Notes: generated by a model from the letters alone, not told the origin. Counted from the stretch's first letter, positions 17,421 to 26,410 are shown. The stretch is DNA of 64,000 nucleotides from Bacteroidales bacterium (GCA_017553625.1 JAFZKP010000007.1:1-64000), one strand, 5' to 3'. Made by a program: numbers and translations.

Positions 17421-19667
17421 ATGAAAATTAAGTGTTTACAGATAATCGCGTTGTTTTTCCTGGTGTCATGCTCGGCACCGGAAACCGACGACATCGACAA
17501 AAAAGTCGATAACCTGTTGAGTCAGATGACTTTAACAGAAAAAATCGGGCAGCTGTGTTGTCCTATAGGTTTCGATCTTGACGACGAGTCGTTCCATAGT
17601 CTGATGGACACCTTGCCTTGTGGCGGTTTTTGGGCTGTCCAGCGTGCCGACCCGTGGTCGAGAAAGACTCTTGAAACAGGTCCCGACGCTCGTCAGTCGG
17701 CGTTGATTTTCAACAAGATGCAGCGTTATGTGATGGAGAATACACGCTTAAAGATTCCGATTTATTTCGCTGAGGAGTGTCCGCACGGTCTGATGGCTGT
17801 GGGCGCAACGGTTTATCCCACTGGTTTGGGCATGGCGGCGACATGGGATGAGGAGCTATTATATAATATAGGTGACGCCATCGGCGCCGAGGCTGCAAGC
17901 CGAGGCGCTCAGTTCGCTTACGGTCCTGTGCTCGACATCGCCCGCGACCCGCGCTGGTCTCGCGTGGAAGAGACACTTGGCGAAGACCCTTACCTCTCCG
18001 GAACATTGGGCAGCGCCATGATAAAAGGACTGCAAAACCATCTCGCATCAACAGTGAAACATTTCGCGGCGTATGGCATACCTGAAGGCGGACATAACGG
18101 TGCAGCAGCACAGACAGGACCGAATTATCTGATGTCGGATTACCTGTCCAACTTCGAAATGGCAGTGCGAAACGGCGCAAAAAGCATCATGACATCATAC
18201 AACGCCATCGACGGAGTGCCTTGCACATCAAACAGATGGCTGCTGAAAGACGTCCTCCGCGGACAATGGGGATTCAACGGCATCGTCTTCTCCGACCTCG
18301 GCAGCATCTGGGCGTTGCACAGCACACACCGAACCGCCGAAAACCAACAGGTTGCAACAGCGCAGGCTATCAACGCAGGCGTCGACATCGATTTGGGCGC
18401 GTCGAATTATGGGACGTATTTGAAAACCGCCGTCGAAAACGGTCTGGTGCCTATGAAAAACGTCGACGATGCTGTACGCAGGGTTTTACGGTTCAAATAC
18501 GAAATCGGGTTGTTTGACAATCCGTATATCAACGTTTTCCCCATAGAGACGGATGAAAATCCGTCTGTAGAGACGTGCCATGGCGCGTCTCTACAATTGC
18601 AGGCAGCACGCGAATCCGTGGTTTTATTGAAAAACGACGGCATTTTGCCGTTATATGGAGACGCAAAATCTTGCGTCTCTACGATTGCGATCATCGGACC
18701 GAACGCCGACAACATGTACAACCAATTGGGCGACTACACCGCGCCACAACATCCCGACGACATCGTCACCGTGCTGGAGGGCATCAAAAACCGCACACAC
18801 CCCGACACGAAAATCGTCTACGCCAAGGGCTGCTCTATACGCGACACCGACGACACCGATTTCAAAAACGCTGTAAACACCGCCAAATCCGCCGATGTCA
18901 CGATTCTGGTCGTTGGCGGCTCGTCGGCTCGTGACTTCAAAACCTCATACGAAAACACTGGCGCAGCCGTCGTCAACGACCACATCTCCGACATGGACTG
19001 CGGTGAAGGGTACGACCGCGTCTCACTGGAACTGTCAGGATTGCAGGAAGACCTCATCAAGGAAATCGCTGAAACGCATAAACCACTGATTATCGTATAC
19101 ATAGAAGGTCGTCCGATGCTTAAAAACACCGCCAACGAGGCTGCAAAGGCCCTTCTCACGGCGTTCTACCCGGGAGAACAGGGCGGCAACGCCATCGCCG
19201 ACGTGATTTTCGGCAACTACAACCCCGCTGGCCGTCTGCCGATTTCACAACCGAGAAACACAGGGCAGATTCCGGTCTACTACTCACAACCCAAGCCGCA
19301 CGATTACCTCGAATGCGAGAGCACGCCTCTTTTCTGCTTCGGTCATGGGCTCAGTTACACCAATTTCGAATATAACAATTTAAGTATCAACAAATTAGAA
19401 AACAATTTAGAAATCTCACTTGACGTGAAAAACATCGGCAGCTACGACGGCGACGAGGTGGTTCAACTCTATATCCGTGACGAATACGCCACCTTCACAC
19501 CTGCCGAGAAACTGCTCAAGGGTTTCAAGAGGACATTCATCAAAAAGAATGACACTCAACATGTTACGTTTATAATTCCGACAAAAGGTTTTGAGCCAGG
19601 CGAATTCACAATAATGGTCGGCGCATCATCCGACGACATACGACTAAGTGAAAAAATTGAAATTTAA
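17421..19667 (+). CDS. Glycoside hydrolase family 3 lipoprotein (beta-glucosidase-like)
   Basis: A 748-residue exo-acting glycosidase. It has a lipoprotein signal with lipobox LVSC (Cys17), a GH3 N-terminal TIM barrel (about 30-370), a C-terminal alpha/beta sandwich (about 390-600) and a fibronectin III-like domain (about 650-745, DGDEVVQLYIRDEYATF). GPVLDIARDPRWSRVEETLG and KHFAAYG are GH3 signatures; Asp292 in VFSDLG is the expected nucleophile. The substrate (glucoside or xyloside) is not deducible. The linker between the domains contains three in-frame 28-bp palindromic repeats (18543-18594, 18655-18682). The start at 17421 gives the lipoprotein signal; a TTG 15 bases upstream is unlikely. 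Confidence 0.93.
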   Translation: MKIKCLQIIALFFLVSCSAPETDDIDKKVDNLLSQMTLTEKIGQLCCPIGFDLDDESFHSLMDTLPCGGFWAVQRADPWSRKTLETGPDARQSALIFNKMQRYVMENTRLKIPIYFAEECPHGLMAVGATVYPTGLGMAATWDEELLYNIGDAIGAEAASRGAQFAYGPVLDIARDPRWSRVEETLGEDPYLSGTLGSAMIKGLQNHLASTVKHFAAYGIPEGGHNGAAAQTGPNYLMSDYLSNFEMAVRNGAKSIMTSYNAIDGVPCTSNRWLLKDVLRGQWGFNGIVFSDLGSIWALHSTHRTAENQQVATAQAINAGVDIDLGASNYGTYLKTAVENGLVPMKNVDDAVRRVLRFKYEIGLFDNPYINVFPIETDENPSVETCHGASLQLQAARESVVLLKNDGILPLYGDAKSCVSTIAIIGPNADNMYNQLGDYTAPQHPDDIVTVLEGIKNRTHPDTKIVYAKGCSIRDTDDTDFKNAVNTAKSADVTILVVGGSSARDFKTSYENTGAAVVNDHISDMDCGEGYDRVSLELSGLQEDLIKEIAETHKPLIIVYIEGRPMLKNTANEAAKALLTAFYPGEQGGNAIADVIFGNYNPAGRLPISQPRNTGQIPVYYSQPKPHDYLECESTPLFCFGHGLSYTNFEYNNLSINKLENNLEISLDVKNIGSYDGDEVVQLYIRDEYATFTPAEKLLKGFKRTFIKKNDTQHVTFIIPTKGFEPGEFTIMVGASSDDIRLSEKIEI
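18543..18594. repeat. Two overlapping 28-bp palindromes inside the GH3 coding region
   Basis: ATAGAGACGGAT-gaaa-ATCCGTCTGTAG (18543-18570) shares its last GTAG with GTAGAGACG...CGTCTCTAC (18567-18594, one mismatch per arm). Both are 28 bases long and are read in frame as the peptide ETDENPSVETCHGASLQ between the two main GH3 domains. Confidence 0.85.
18655..18682. repeat. Third 28-bp palindrome inside the GH3 coding region
   Basis: ATGGAGACGCAA-aatc-TTGCGTCTCTAC, in frame as YGDAKSCVST. It lies between the conserved LP of the sandwich domain and the conserved IAIIGPNADN strand, so it lengthens a loop. Confidence 0.85.
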
Positions 19668-19690
19668 TTTTGATTTTAAAGAAATTAACG

Positions 19691-19698
19691 TATTTTTG
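19691..19698 (+). promoter_or_regulatory. Promoter -7 element of the deacetylase gene
   Basis: TATTTTTG followed by C. It ends 4 bases before the ATG at 19703 and 10 before the ATG at 19709, which favours 19709 as the start of translation. Confidence 0.45.
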
Positions 19699-19708
19699 CG
19701 TTATGGAT

Positions 19709-21016
19709 ATGCTCATTTTAGTACCGAAAACGACCAACAGGTTACACTACATCTTTGACTTGATACTCAAAGACTTACTTGGCATTTCGTTCAAATTCAC
19801 GACCGACAACGAGACGTTCATGTCATACAACGGACCCAAAATGCACTATGGCAACAACAAGTTTTGGGACGAGCCTTTCCAAAAAGCGACAAACATACTT
19901 TTTGAACACGACATCACAGAAAAAGAGCTCAAAATCGTTGATTATAAAGATGTTAAGGCTTTCTTTCCGGTTTTTAACGACAAGTCGATGTTTCCGTTTG
20001 ACTTGTTCGCCGCCTCGTTTTATCTCGTGACGCGTTTCGAGGAATATCTGCCGCATATCAACGACAAACATAACAGGTTTCAGGCAAAAGACTCTATATT
20101 ATTCAAAATGAATATGTTAGAGAAGCCAATTGTCAATATTTGGGCAAAACATCTTGGCGCAAAGCTGAAAGAGTTTTATCCCGACCTCCAGTTGAAAAAG
20201 AAGTCTTTCACATTTGTCCCGACCTACGACGTGGATGCGGCATGGGCCTACAAAAACAAGGGTATTTTTCGCTCGACGGCAGCTTTTGCGCGCGACATCA
20301 TGAACATGGATTTCAGCGAATGCCAGAAAAGATGGGACGTCATCATCGGGAGGGAAAAAGACCCGTTCGACACCTTCGACTACCAGCTACAGCTGCAAAA
20401 AGAGCTGAATTTGCATCCGAATTATTTCATCCTTTGCGGAGAATACGACTTCAACGACAAGAACATTTCGTTGCGAAACACTAATTTCCAGAACCTTATA
20501 AAACGTATCGGCGACTACGCCAACGTGGGCATACATCCGTCTTATTCTTCATATCTCAACAAAGAAAAAGTCGGGGCTGAAATCAGTAAGCTGTCGAAAG
20601 TCCTCAACAGGGAAATCACGATGAGCCGTCAGCATTTCCTGCGTCTGAACATGCCTCTAAGCTATCAGATTCTCATCGATTTGGACATAACCGACGACTA
20701 CACAATGGGTTACGCCACGCTTCCAGGCTTCCGCGCAGGCATCGCCGACACCTTCCGTTTCTATGACCTTGAGCACGACAACGTGACAAACCTCAACATT
20801 CACCCATTCGCCGTGATGGACGGCACCATGCGCGATTATCTCGAACTCAACATCGAAGAGTCGTACAAAAAAGCTTCCGACCTCATCAGAGAAGTGAGAA
20901 ACGTGGACGGCACCTTTATATTATTATGGCATAACGAGACGCTCAGCGACGAGAAACGCTGGGTCGGATGGAAGTCGCTTTACAGAAGAATCATCGATAC
21001 CGCACTGAATCCATGA
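19709..21016 (+). CDS. Polysaccharide deacetylase family protein (DUF7033-type N-terminus)
   Basis: A 435-residue protein of the large Bacteroidota group annotated as polysaccharide deacetylase family, usually in surface polysaccharide loci. The N-terminal half matches the DUF7033-like region (LVPKTTNRLHYIFDLILKDL; DLFAASFYLVTRFEEYLP near 105-122). The C-terminal half is NodB-like: FVPTYDVDAAW supplies the metal-binding aspartates and NVGIHPSYSS the metal-binding histidine, and LLWHNETLSDE is near the end. It may N- or O-deacetylate an envelope glycan. The start is set at 19709 because homologues begin MLI and the -7 element ends at 19698; ATG 19703 is the alternative. It overlaps the next gene by four bases. 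Confidence 0.85.
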   Translation: MLILVPKTTNRLHYIFDLILKDLLGISFKFTTDNETFMSYNGPKMHYGNNKFWDEPFQKATNILFEHDITEKELKIVDYKDVKAFFPVFNDKSMFPFDLFAASFYLVTRFEEYLPHINDKHNRFQAKDSILFKMNMLEKPIVNIWAKHLGAKLKEFYPDLQLKKKSFTFVPTYDVDAAWAYKNKGIFRSTAAFARDIMNMDFSECQKRWDVIIGREKDPFDTFDYQLQLQKELNLHPNYFILCGEYDFNDKNISLRNTNFQNLIKRIGDYANVGIHPSYSSYLNKEKVGAEISKLSKVLNREITMSRQHFLRLNMPLSYQILIDLDITDDYTMGYATLPGFRAGIADTFRFYDLEHDNVTNLNIHPFAVMDGTMRDYLELNIEESYKKASDLIREVRNVDGTFILLWHNETLSDEKRWVGWKSLYRRIIDTALNP

Positions 21017-21936
21017 TACGCTATTTAACTCATAATCAGATAGATACGCAGCGTTGGGACGCTTGTATAGCGCAAAGTCACGACGGAATCGTCTATTGCT
21101 GGTCATGGTATCTCGACGTCGTTCATCCTGGTTGGGAAGCCCTTGTCGAGAATGATTATGAGAGCGTCATGCCGCTTGCAGGAGGCAGAAAATTCGGCAT
21201 AAACTATATTTTTCAGCCTTTTTTCACTCAGAAATTCGGTGTTTTTTCAAAAAATGAGGTGACGGAAGAGAAAATTGAAGAGTTTTTAAATGCGATTCCA
21301 GAAAAATTCAAGTTTGCTGATTTTAGGATTAACCGCTCTTGCATTAAAGAAATTAAAGGCGTTAATACTCATTGCAATATTGAACTTGAATTAATGCCGG
21401 AATATCCAGTTATTGCTGAAAATTACAATTCCAACACCAAACGCAATCTCACCAAAGCGAAAAAACAAAGTCTAACGATTGTTGACAACGCTGAACCATC
21501 AGTGATTATTGAGCTTTTCAGAAAAAACAGAGGCAAAGGAATCAAACATTGGGGCGATGAGGAATATGAGAGATTGCTGAGACTTGTCGAAACAGCGAAA
21601 AATCACGGCAATTGTATGGTTTTAGGTGTTCAAGACAATGACAATCAGATAGTTGCAGGCGCATTTTTTATGATGAGCCACAACAGGATAGTGTTTCTTT
21701 TCTCAGGTTCTGACGAATCGAACAAAGAAAACCACGGACTGACATTTTTGCTCGACCATGTCATTGAAAAATACAGCGGCACGGACAAAATCCTCGATTT
21801 CGAAGGCTCTGACAACGACGGTTTAGCCAGATTTTACAAGGGTTTTGGAGGAAAAGAGACAACATATCAGGGCATTCGTTTCAACAGGGCGAAGGGCTTG
21901 ACAAAACTTGCATTGAAAATTTTTAAAAGAACATAA
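21013..21936 (+). CDS. FemAB/GNAT-like acyltransferase
   Basis: A 307-residue protein of the FemAB-like branch of the GNAT fold, which transfers amino-acyl or acyl groups during envelope glycan or peptide assembly. The N-terminal part (WDACIAQSHDGIVYCWSWYLD) and the C-terminal GNAT core (NRIVFLFSGSDESNKENHG, then LLDHVIEKYSGTDKILDFEG and FYKGFGG) are typical. Its ATG overlaps the deacetylase stop codon (ATGA), so the two are coupled and probably act on the same envelope polymer. The acceptor is unknown. Confidence 0.8.
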   Translation: MIRYLTHNQIDTQRWDACIAQSHDGIVYCWSWYLDVVHPGWEALVENDYESVMPLAGGRKFGINYIFQPFFTQKFGVFSKNEVTEEKIEEFLNAIPEKFKFADFRINRSCIKEIKGVNTHCNIELELMPEYPVIAENYNSNTKRNLTKAKKQSLTIVDNAEPSVIIELFRKNRGKGIKHWGDEEYERLLRLVETAKNHGNCMVLGVQDNDNQIVAGAFFMMSHNRIVFLFSGSDESNKENHGLTFLLDHVIEKYSGTDKILDFEGSDNDGLARFYKGFGGKETTYQGIRFNRAKGLTKLALKIFKRT

Positions 21937-21951
21937 AAAATTTAATAAACC

Positions 21952-22611
21952 ATGGTTAAAGTCATAGAACTCGGTGCTTCCAACACCATCATAAACAACT
22001 ACATAGCGGAGTTGAGAAACGTTGAAGTGCAAGGCGACAGGATGCGTTTCCGCAAAAACCTTGAGCGCATCGGCGAGCTGATAGCATACGAAATCAGCAA
22101 GACACTTGATTACGAGACAGTTACAGTCACCACGCCACTCGGCGAGAAGGACATGAACATCATCGTCGACCAACCCGTCCTTGCCACCATCATGCGTGCG
22201 GGACTGCCATTGCATCAAGGGTTTTTGAACATTTTCGACAAAGCCGACAACGCATTCATAGCGGCATACAGGAAATATGACAAAAACGAGGATTTTGAGA
22301 TCCGCATTGAGTATTATTCAGCCGCCAACATCGACGGTCGCGTGCTCATGCTCGTCGACCCGATGCTCGCCACCGGCTCGTCGCTCGTGCAGTGCCTCGA
22401 CGGTCTGCTCCACGACGAGATGAAACCTTCGAAGCTGCATCTCGTGGCAGTCATCGCAAGTGCGGAAGGCGTTGATTATGTGAAGAAAAAACTGGCGAAA
22501 TACGATGCCACATTATGGGTTGGCAACATCGACGACGAGTTGACTGCAAAGGCCTACATCGTCCCTGGTCTGGGTGATGCCGGCGACCTCGCCTACGGCG
22601 AGAAGGAATAA
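21952..22611 (+). CDS. upp: Uracil phosphoribosyltransferase
   Basis: A cytoplasmic salvage enzyme making UMP from uracil and PRPP. The 219-residue protein carries the PRPP-binding loop MLVDPMLATGSS and the C-terminal uracil-binding signature YIVPGLGDAGDLAYG; IMRAGLPL is also typical. It is co-directional with the FemAB gene, 15 bases downstream, and is followed by a 28-bp palindrome that could act as transcription terminator or mRNA-stabilising hairpin. Confidence 0.95.
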   Translation: MVKVIELGASNTIINNYIAELRNVEVQGDRMRFRKNLERIGELIAYEISKTLDYETVTVTTPLGEKDMNIIVDQPVLATIMRAGLPLHQGFLNIFDKADNAFIAAYRKYDKNEDFEIRIEYYSAANIDGRVLMLVDPMLATGSSLVQCLDGLLHDEMKPSKLHLVAVIASAEGVDYVKKKLAKYDATLWVGNIDDELTAKAYIVPGLGDAGDLAYGEKE

Positions 22612-22614
22612 CCT

Positions 22615-22642
22615 GTAGGGATAAGGCATGCCTTATCCCCAC
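22615..22642. repeat. 28-bp palindrome after upp
   Basis: GTAGGGATAAGGCA pairs with TGCCTTATCCCCAC (one wobble), 4 bases after the upp stop. Same size and GTA...AC frame as the other palindromes, but of the GGCATGCC-centred subfamily. Confidence 0.85.
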
Positions 22643-22671
22643 GGGATGAAATAATCATTATATATATTATT

Positions 22672-24015
22672 ATGGCAAACAAAGAAAGTTTCGGTTCCAA
22701 ATTCGGAATCATTGCGGCGGCGGCAGGTTCCGCCATCGGATTAGGCAACATCTACCGTTTCCCGTGTGAGGCGGGCGCCAACGGCGGCGGCGCATTCTTC
22801 ATCGTGTACCTCGCCATCGTGCTCCTCATGGGATTACCACTGATGGTGTCGGAGTTCGTCATCGGACGACGCTCGGGCAAGAACCCTGTGGGCGCGTTCA
22901 AGACACTCGCCCCAGAACAAAAAGGCTGGTCCGGAATAGGTTACATGGGCGTGGTCTGCGCGTTCCTCATCCTCGCATTCTACTGCACAGTGGCAGGCTG
23001 GACCATCGACGCGGTGGGCAAATCCATCATCAACTATTACCACGGCTTGGATAACGCCACCATCCAAAAGGACTTCGACAGCCTGATGAATGAGACCTGG
23101 CAGCCGATCCTCAGCGAAGGAATTTTCATCTTCCTCACCGCGTTGATAATTGTGAAAGGCGTTACGAAAGGTATCGAGAAATACTCGAAAATCCTCATGC
23201 CGATACTGCTTGGAATATTGATAATCCTCGGCATCAAGTCGCTGACATTGCCAGGAGCCAAAGCAGGTGTGGAGTTTTTCCTGAAACCGGATTTCTCAAA
23301 GATAACAGGCACGGTGCTCATCAACGCACTCGGACAGGCGTTCTTCTCATTAAGTCTGGGCATGGGCTGCCTGATAACCTACGGCTCGTATATCGCAAAG
23401 AAAGACAACCTCACATCAACTGCGTTCATGGTGTGCATCAGCGACACACTCATCGCGATTTTGGCGGGCGTCGTGATATTCCCGGCGGCGTTCTCGTTCG
23501 GCATCCGTCCTGAAGCCGGCGATTCGTTGGCGTTTGTGACCCTTCCGATGCTGTTCAACCAGATGGCAGGCGGCTATTTCTTCTGCCTGATTTTCTTCCT
23601 CCTTCTGACGATAGCAGCCCTCACCTCCTCCATCTCACTTCTGGAAGTGGCGGTGCTGTTTATTACCGAAGAACTGAAAATCGACCGCAAGAAAGCCACA
23701 ATTTACTCGGCAATCGGAGCGTTTTTACTTTGCATCATTGCAAGCGAGAGTCTGCACGACGGCACACCGCTGAAGATTTTCGGTTTAAGGATTTTCGATG
23801 CTCTCGACGAGTTCACATCCACATTCCTGATGACCATCGGAGGCTTGCTGACCGTCGTTTTCCTCGGCTGGAAGATGAAAAAATCAGACTTCATGGAAGA
23901 ATACACCAACGGCGGCACCATCAGCATGGGATTGAGAAAAATAATGTATTTCATCATCAGATACCTTTCACCGGTAGCAATCACTGTTATTTTGATAACA
24001 CAATTCATTAAATAA
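22672..24015 (+). CDS. Sodium-dependent transporter of the SNF (neurotransmitter:sodium symporter) family
   Basis: A 447-residue inner-membrane symporter of the LeuT/NSS fold that couples sodium entry to uptake of amino acids or related solutes. The N-terminal signature GSAIGLGNIYRFPCEAGANG (residues about 19-38) marks the sodium and substrate site in TM1, and LGMGCLITYGSYI marks TM6-7. About eleven or twelve helices are visible, typical for bacterial members that lack TM12. The substrate cannot be read from the sequence; tryptophan, tyrosine or branched-chain amino acids are known for relatives. Confidence 0.93.
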   Translation: MANKESFGSKFGIIAAAAGSAIGLGNIYRFPCEAGANGGGAFFIVYLAIVLLMGLPLMVSEFVIGRRSGKNPVGAFKTLAPEQKGWSGIGYMGVVCAFLILAFYCTVAGWTIDAVGKSIINYYHGLDNATIQKDFDSLMNETWQPILSEGIFIFLTALIIVKGVTKGIEKYSKILMPILLGILIILGIKSLTLPGAKAGVEFFLKPDFSKITGTVLINALGQAFFSLSLGMGCLITYGSYIAKKDNLTSTAFMVCISDTLIAILAGVVIFPAAFSFGIRPEAGDSLAFVTLPMLFNQMAGGYFFCLIFFLLLTIAALTSSISLLEVAVLFITEELKIDRKKATIYSAIGAFLLCIIASESLHDGTPLKIFGLRIFDALDEFTSTFLMTIGGLLTVVFLGWKMKKSDFMEEYTNGGTISMGLRKIMYFIIRYLSPVAITVILITQFIK

Positions 24016-24019
24016 ACAC

Positions 24020-24048
24020 GTAGGGGGCAAGGCTGCCTTGCCCCCTAC
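24020..24048. repeat. 29-bp palindrome after the SNF transporter gene
   Basis: GTAGGGGGCAAGGC pairs perfectly with GCCTTGCCCCCTAC around a single T, four bases after the stop codon. GC-rich stem without a T-run. Confidence 0.88.
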
Positions 24049-24068
24049 AGGTCAAAAAACCAATTTTT

Positions 24069-24821
24069 ATGGACAATTTCAAGAAATTCATGACATTTTC
24101 GCGCGGCGAGCGCATTGCTATCATCACCATCGTCTCGATGATTGTCATCTCTTTGATTTCTAAATACTTAATAATTTCAAATTCGCCAAAAAGAGATTAT
24201 TTCAAGCATGATTTGGATTCGATTATTGCGAGGCGGGAGGCAGTTTTGGATTCAATTAGGATAGCGGATTCAATTCAAAAATCAATTTCTAAAACTGATG
24301 GCAAGGCATGCCTTGCTCCAATGGGATACGAAAATGTTTCTGCTACAAACCGACAAAAACAACAAAAATCAAAAACAACCCGTACGGACAAGGCATGCCT
24401 TGTCCGTACTACAAGCGCCGCTTGCCTTTCCATCGACCTCAACACCGCCGACACCACCCAATTGAAACAATTACCGGGCATCGGGGCGTCGTTTGCAAAA
24501 TGGATTGTGAACTATCGCGAGAAATTAGGCGGTTATTGCGAAACCGAGCAATTGCTGGAGGTTTACCGAATGGACTCTGTGCGGTTTAATGACATTAAAA
24601 ACTACGTGAAAATCGATTCGACATTCATTCCTAACAAATTGAAAATCAACACAGACGCTTTCAAGATTTTATTAAAACACCCATATCTCGAATACGAAGA
24701 CGTAAAGAAAATTGTAAACCACCGCGAACAAAAAGGACTGATAACGTCGTGGGAGCAATTAGTGAAAATTGTTGGTGACGGAATAAAGCCAGAGTTAAGG
24801 TATTATATTGATTATAAATAA
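24069..24821 (+). CDS. ComEA-like helix-hairpin-helix protein
   Basis: A 250-residue membrane-anchored DNA-binding protein. An N-terminal transmembrane helix (about 18-38) is followed by a disordered linker and a helix-hairpin-helix region (SIDLNTADTTQLKQLPGIG at about 121-139, KWIVNYREKLGGYCETEQLL after it). A second HhH-like repeat is present (INTDAFKILLKHPYLEYEDV, then VNHREQKGLITSWEQL). ComEA proteins bind incoming DNA during competence; Bacteroidota have many relatives of unproven function. The linker is enlarged by two in-frame palindromic repeats read as GKACLA and TDKACLVRT. Confidence 0.85.
   Translation: MDNFKKFMTFSRGERIAIITIVSMIVISLISKYLIISNSPKRDYFKHDLDSIIARREAVLDSIRIADSIQKSISKTDGKACLAPMGYENVSATNRQKQQKSKTTRTDKACLVRTTSAACLSIDLNTADTTQLKQLPGIGASFAKWIVNYREKLGGYCETEQLLEVYRMDSVRFNDIKNYVKIDSTFIPNKLKINTDAFKILLKHPYLEYEDVKKIVNHREQKGLITSWEQLVKIVGDGIKPELRYYIDYK
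24299..24318. repeat. Partial palindrome inside the comEA-like gene
   Basis: GGCAAGGCA/TGCCTTGC core, a shortened or decayed copy of the GGCATGCC-centred 28-bp element, in frame as the peptide GKACLA. Confidence 0.75.
24382..24409. repeat. Perfect 28-bp palindrome inside the comEA-like gene
   Basis: GTACGGACAAGGCA pairs perfectly with TGCCTTGTCCGTAC. Read in frame as TDKACLVRT in the linker before the helix-hairpin-helix domain. Confidence 0.9.
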
Positions 24822-24828
24822 TTTGATC

Positions 24829-25656
24829 TTATTTCTGCTTCTCAACAAAGATTTTTTGTTGGTCGAGACTAAACGTAAACATGCAACCGTATGCCGTGCT
24901 GAGCACACTGAAACTATTCATGTCTGCAGGACGATAAAGAAGAAAATTGCAGATGTCGGTCGGTGTGATGAACGGATTGTCTGGCAGATGTGAATGCACC
25001 GTCATTCTAACTTCTTTGCCATTATCTTTTGTCGGAATAGCTATCAGTGAATTATGATATTTGCGGAAAGCAATCGGCTCCAGATTCTCGTCGAAATCAA
25101 TCGAATAATCATTGCCAAAAGGAATCAAATCAGGCTTAACAGTACCTTGAAGGATATACATCCTGATGAGATGGTCATTAATTTCGATAATATCAATATT
25201 TGGAGAGCCAAATGAATCGGACGCAAACAGCATTTTATCGCCATATTTGCTGATGGCTTTCTCAATCAGAATAGTTTTTCTATACCTTAAGGTCCTCTCT
25301 TCCTTTGAAATTGGACGGATAGAATCGGAGACATAAGCTTCGTCGCTAAGAGTGCTGGCTTGGTATTCAAGCACACAGTTTTCGTTATTTCTGTCAAAGA
25401 AAACGACTGCCCAGGTGTTGGCGTCAGGCTGATATGTAACATTGCCACCCAAATTCGCCATATCACATTTTTCAAACATAAGGTCAGTGGCAATCCAGTT
25501 GGCTCGCTCCGAATAATAAAGTTGGAAACCTTCAGCGACAATGCTATCGTTAATAGCCTGCATTTCTGCAGACGATGGCATCTTTTTCAAAGTGGAGCAT
25601 GATGCAAAAATAAATGTCGCACAACAAAATGCGAGAGTCAGTTTTAAGTTTTTCAT
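24829..25656 (-). CDS. Lipoprotein of unknown function with a JAMM/RadC-like metal-binding motif
   Basis: A 275-residue lipoprotein: signal MKNLKLTLAFCCATFIFASC, lipid-modified Cys20. The body is not a family I recognise. Near the C-terminus it has His221-Ser-His223-x7-Thr231-x2-Asp234 (VHSHLPDNPFITPTD), which matches the JAMM/MPN zinc motif HxHx7SxxD with Thr in place of Ser and has the RadC-like run of prolines. A JAB-like metalloprotease fold is therefore possible but unproven; an essential upstream Glu could not be assigned. The in-frame ATG at 25698 would spoil the signal peptide, so 25656 is chosen. Confidence 0.75.
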   Translation of the reverse strand: MKNLKLTLAFCCATFIFASCSTLKKMPSSAEMQAINDSIVAEGFQLYYSERANWIATDLMFEKCDMANLGGNVTYQPDANTWAVVFFDRNNENCVLEYQASTLSDEAYVSDSIRPISKEERTLRYRKTILIEKAISKYGDKMLFASDSFGSPNIDIIEINDHLIRMYILQGTVKPDLIPFGNDYSIDFDENLEPIAFRKYHNSLIAIPTKDNGKEVRMTVHSHLPDNPFITPTDICNFLLYRPADMNSFSVLSTAYGCMFTFSLDQQKIFVEKQK

Positions 25657-25705
25657 GGCAATTATTTTTCGATGCAAAAATAACAAAAAAAATGTCACCA
25701 GTTAA

Positions 25706-26410
25706 TCAATGCCTAAAAAACCTCGGTTGCGTCAGTTCTTCCTTAGGCGGTTCCGGCACATCCCAATAAGGGTTGTCATCGTAGGAATCGTCATCATCAT
25801 CTTCATCGGAAGGTATTTCTCGCTGAGGACCTTCATTTTTATAAAAAATAGCAAGAATTATCCCCATGATGAAGCCGGAGAGGTGTCCTTCCCAAGAAAT
25901 ATGGTTGTCGATGGCATATTTCGGATAAATACCCCAAATCAAACTGCCGTAAAGGAAAATCACTAATAATGAGACGATTACGAGGTTTTTGTTGCGCCGG
26001 ATGAAGCCGCTCAGCATCAGGAAAAACGCCAAACCATAAATCAAGGCGCTGGCTCCTATGTGAACGCCGCCACGAGCTCCACACCACGTCAGCAAGCCTG
26101 TGGAAAACATCAGCAAGAGCCAAATTTTTGTGGCAATCGGTTTGTAAAAATAATACAAACAAGCTCCCAACACAATGATTGGCAAGGTATTAGCGAGCAG
26201 ATGACTCCAGCTTCCATGAAGGAAATGAAAAAGGAAGATACCCGGAATGCCGTCGGCCTGCAACGGCTTCAGTCCGAGAAACGAGAAATCGAGATGAAAG
26301 ACCTCTTCGACCCCTTTCACAATCCAGCAGACGACCACAAACGCCATCGGGACGATGAAACTGCGCAGAAGACGATTCCTCTCCTCCCTGATTTCTTTTT
26401 CGTGTATCAA
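25706..26410 (-). CDS. Rhomboid family intramembrane serine protease
   Basis: A 234-residue polytopic membrane protease that cuts transmembrane segments. The catalytic dyad is Ser121 in HIGAS and His176 in EGHLSG; His70 and Asn74 (HGSWSHLLANT) form the oxyanion region. Six hydrophobic helices are visible, followed by an acidic, Asp-rich tail (DEDDDDDSYDD) and a Pro-rich end. The start overlaps the purE stop by four bases, so it is read from the purE transcript. The substrate is unknown. Confidence 0.92.
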   Translation of the reverse strand: MIHEKEIREERNRLLRSFIVPMAFVVVCWIVKGVEEVFHLDFSFLGLKPLQADGIPGIFLFHFLHGSWSHLLANTLPIIVLGACLYYFYKPIATKIWLLLMFSTGLLTWCGARGGVHIGASALIYGLAFFLMLSGFIRRNKNLVIVSLLVIFLYGSLIWGIYPKYAIDNHISWEGHLSGFIMGIILAIFYKNEGPQREIPSDEDDDDDSYDDNPYWDVPEPPKEELTQPRFFRH

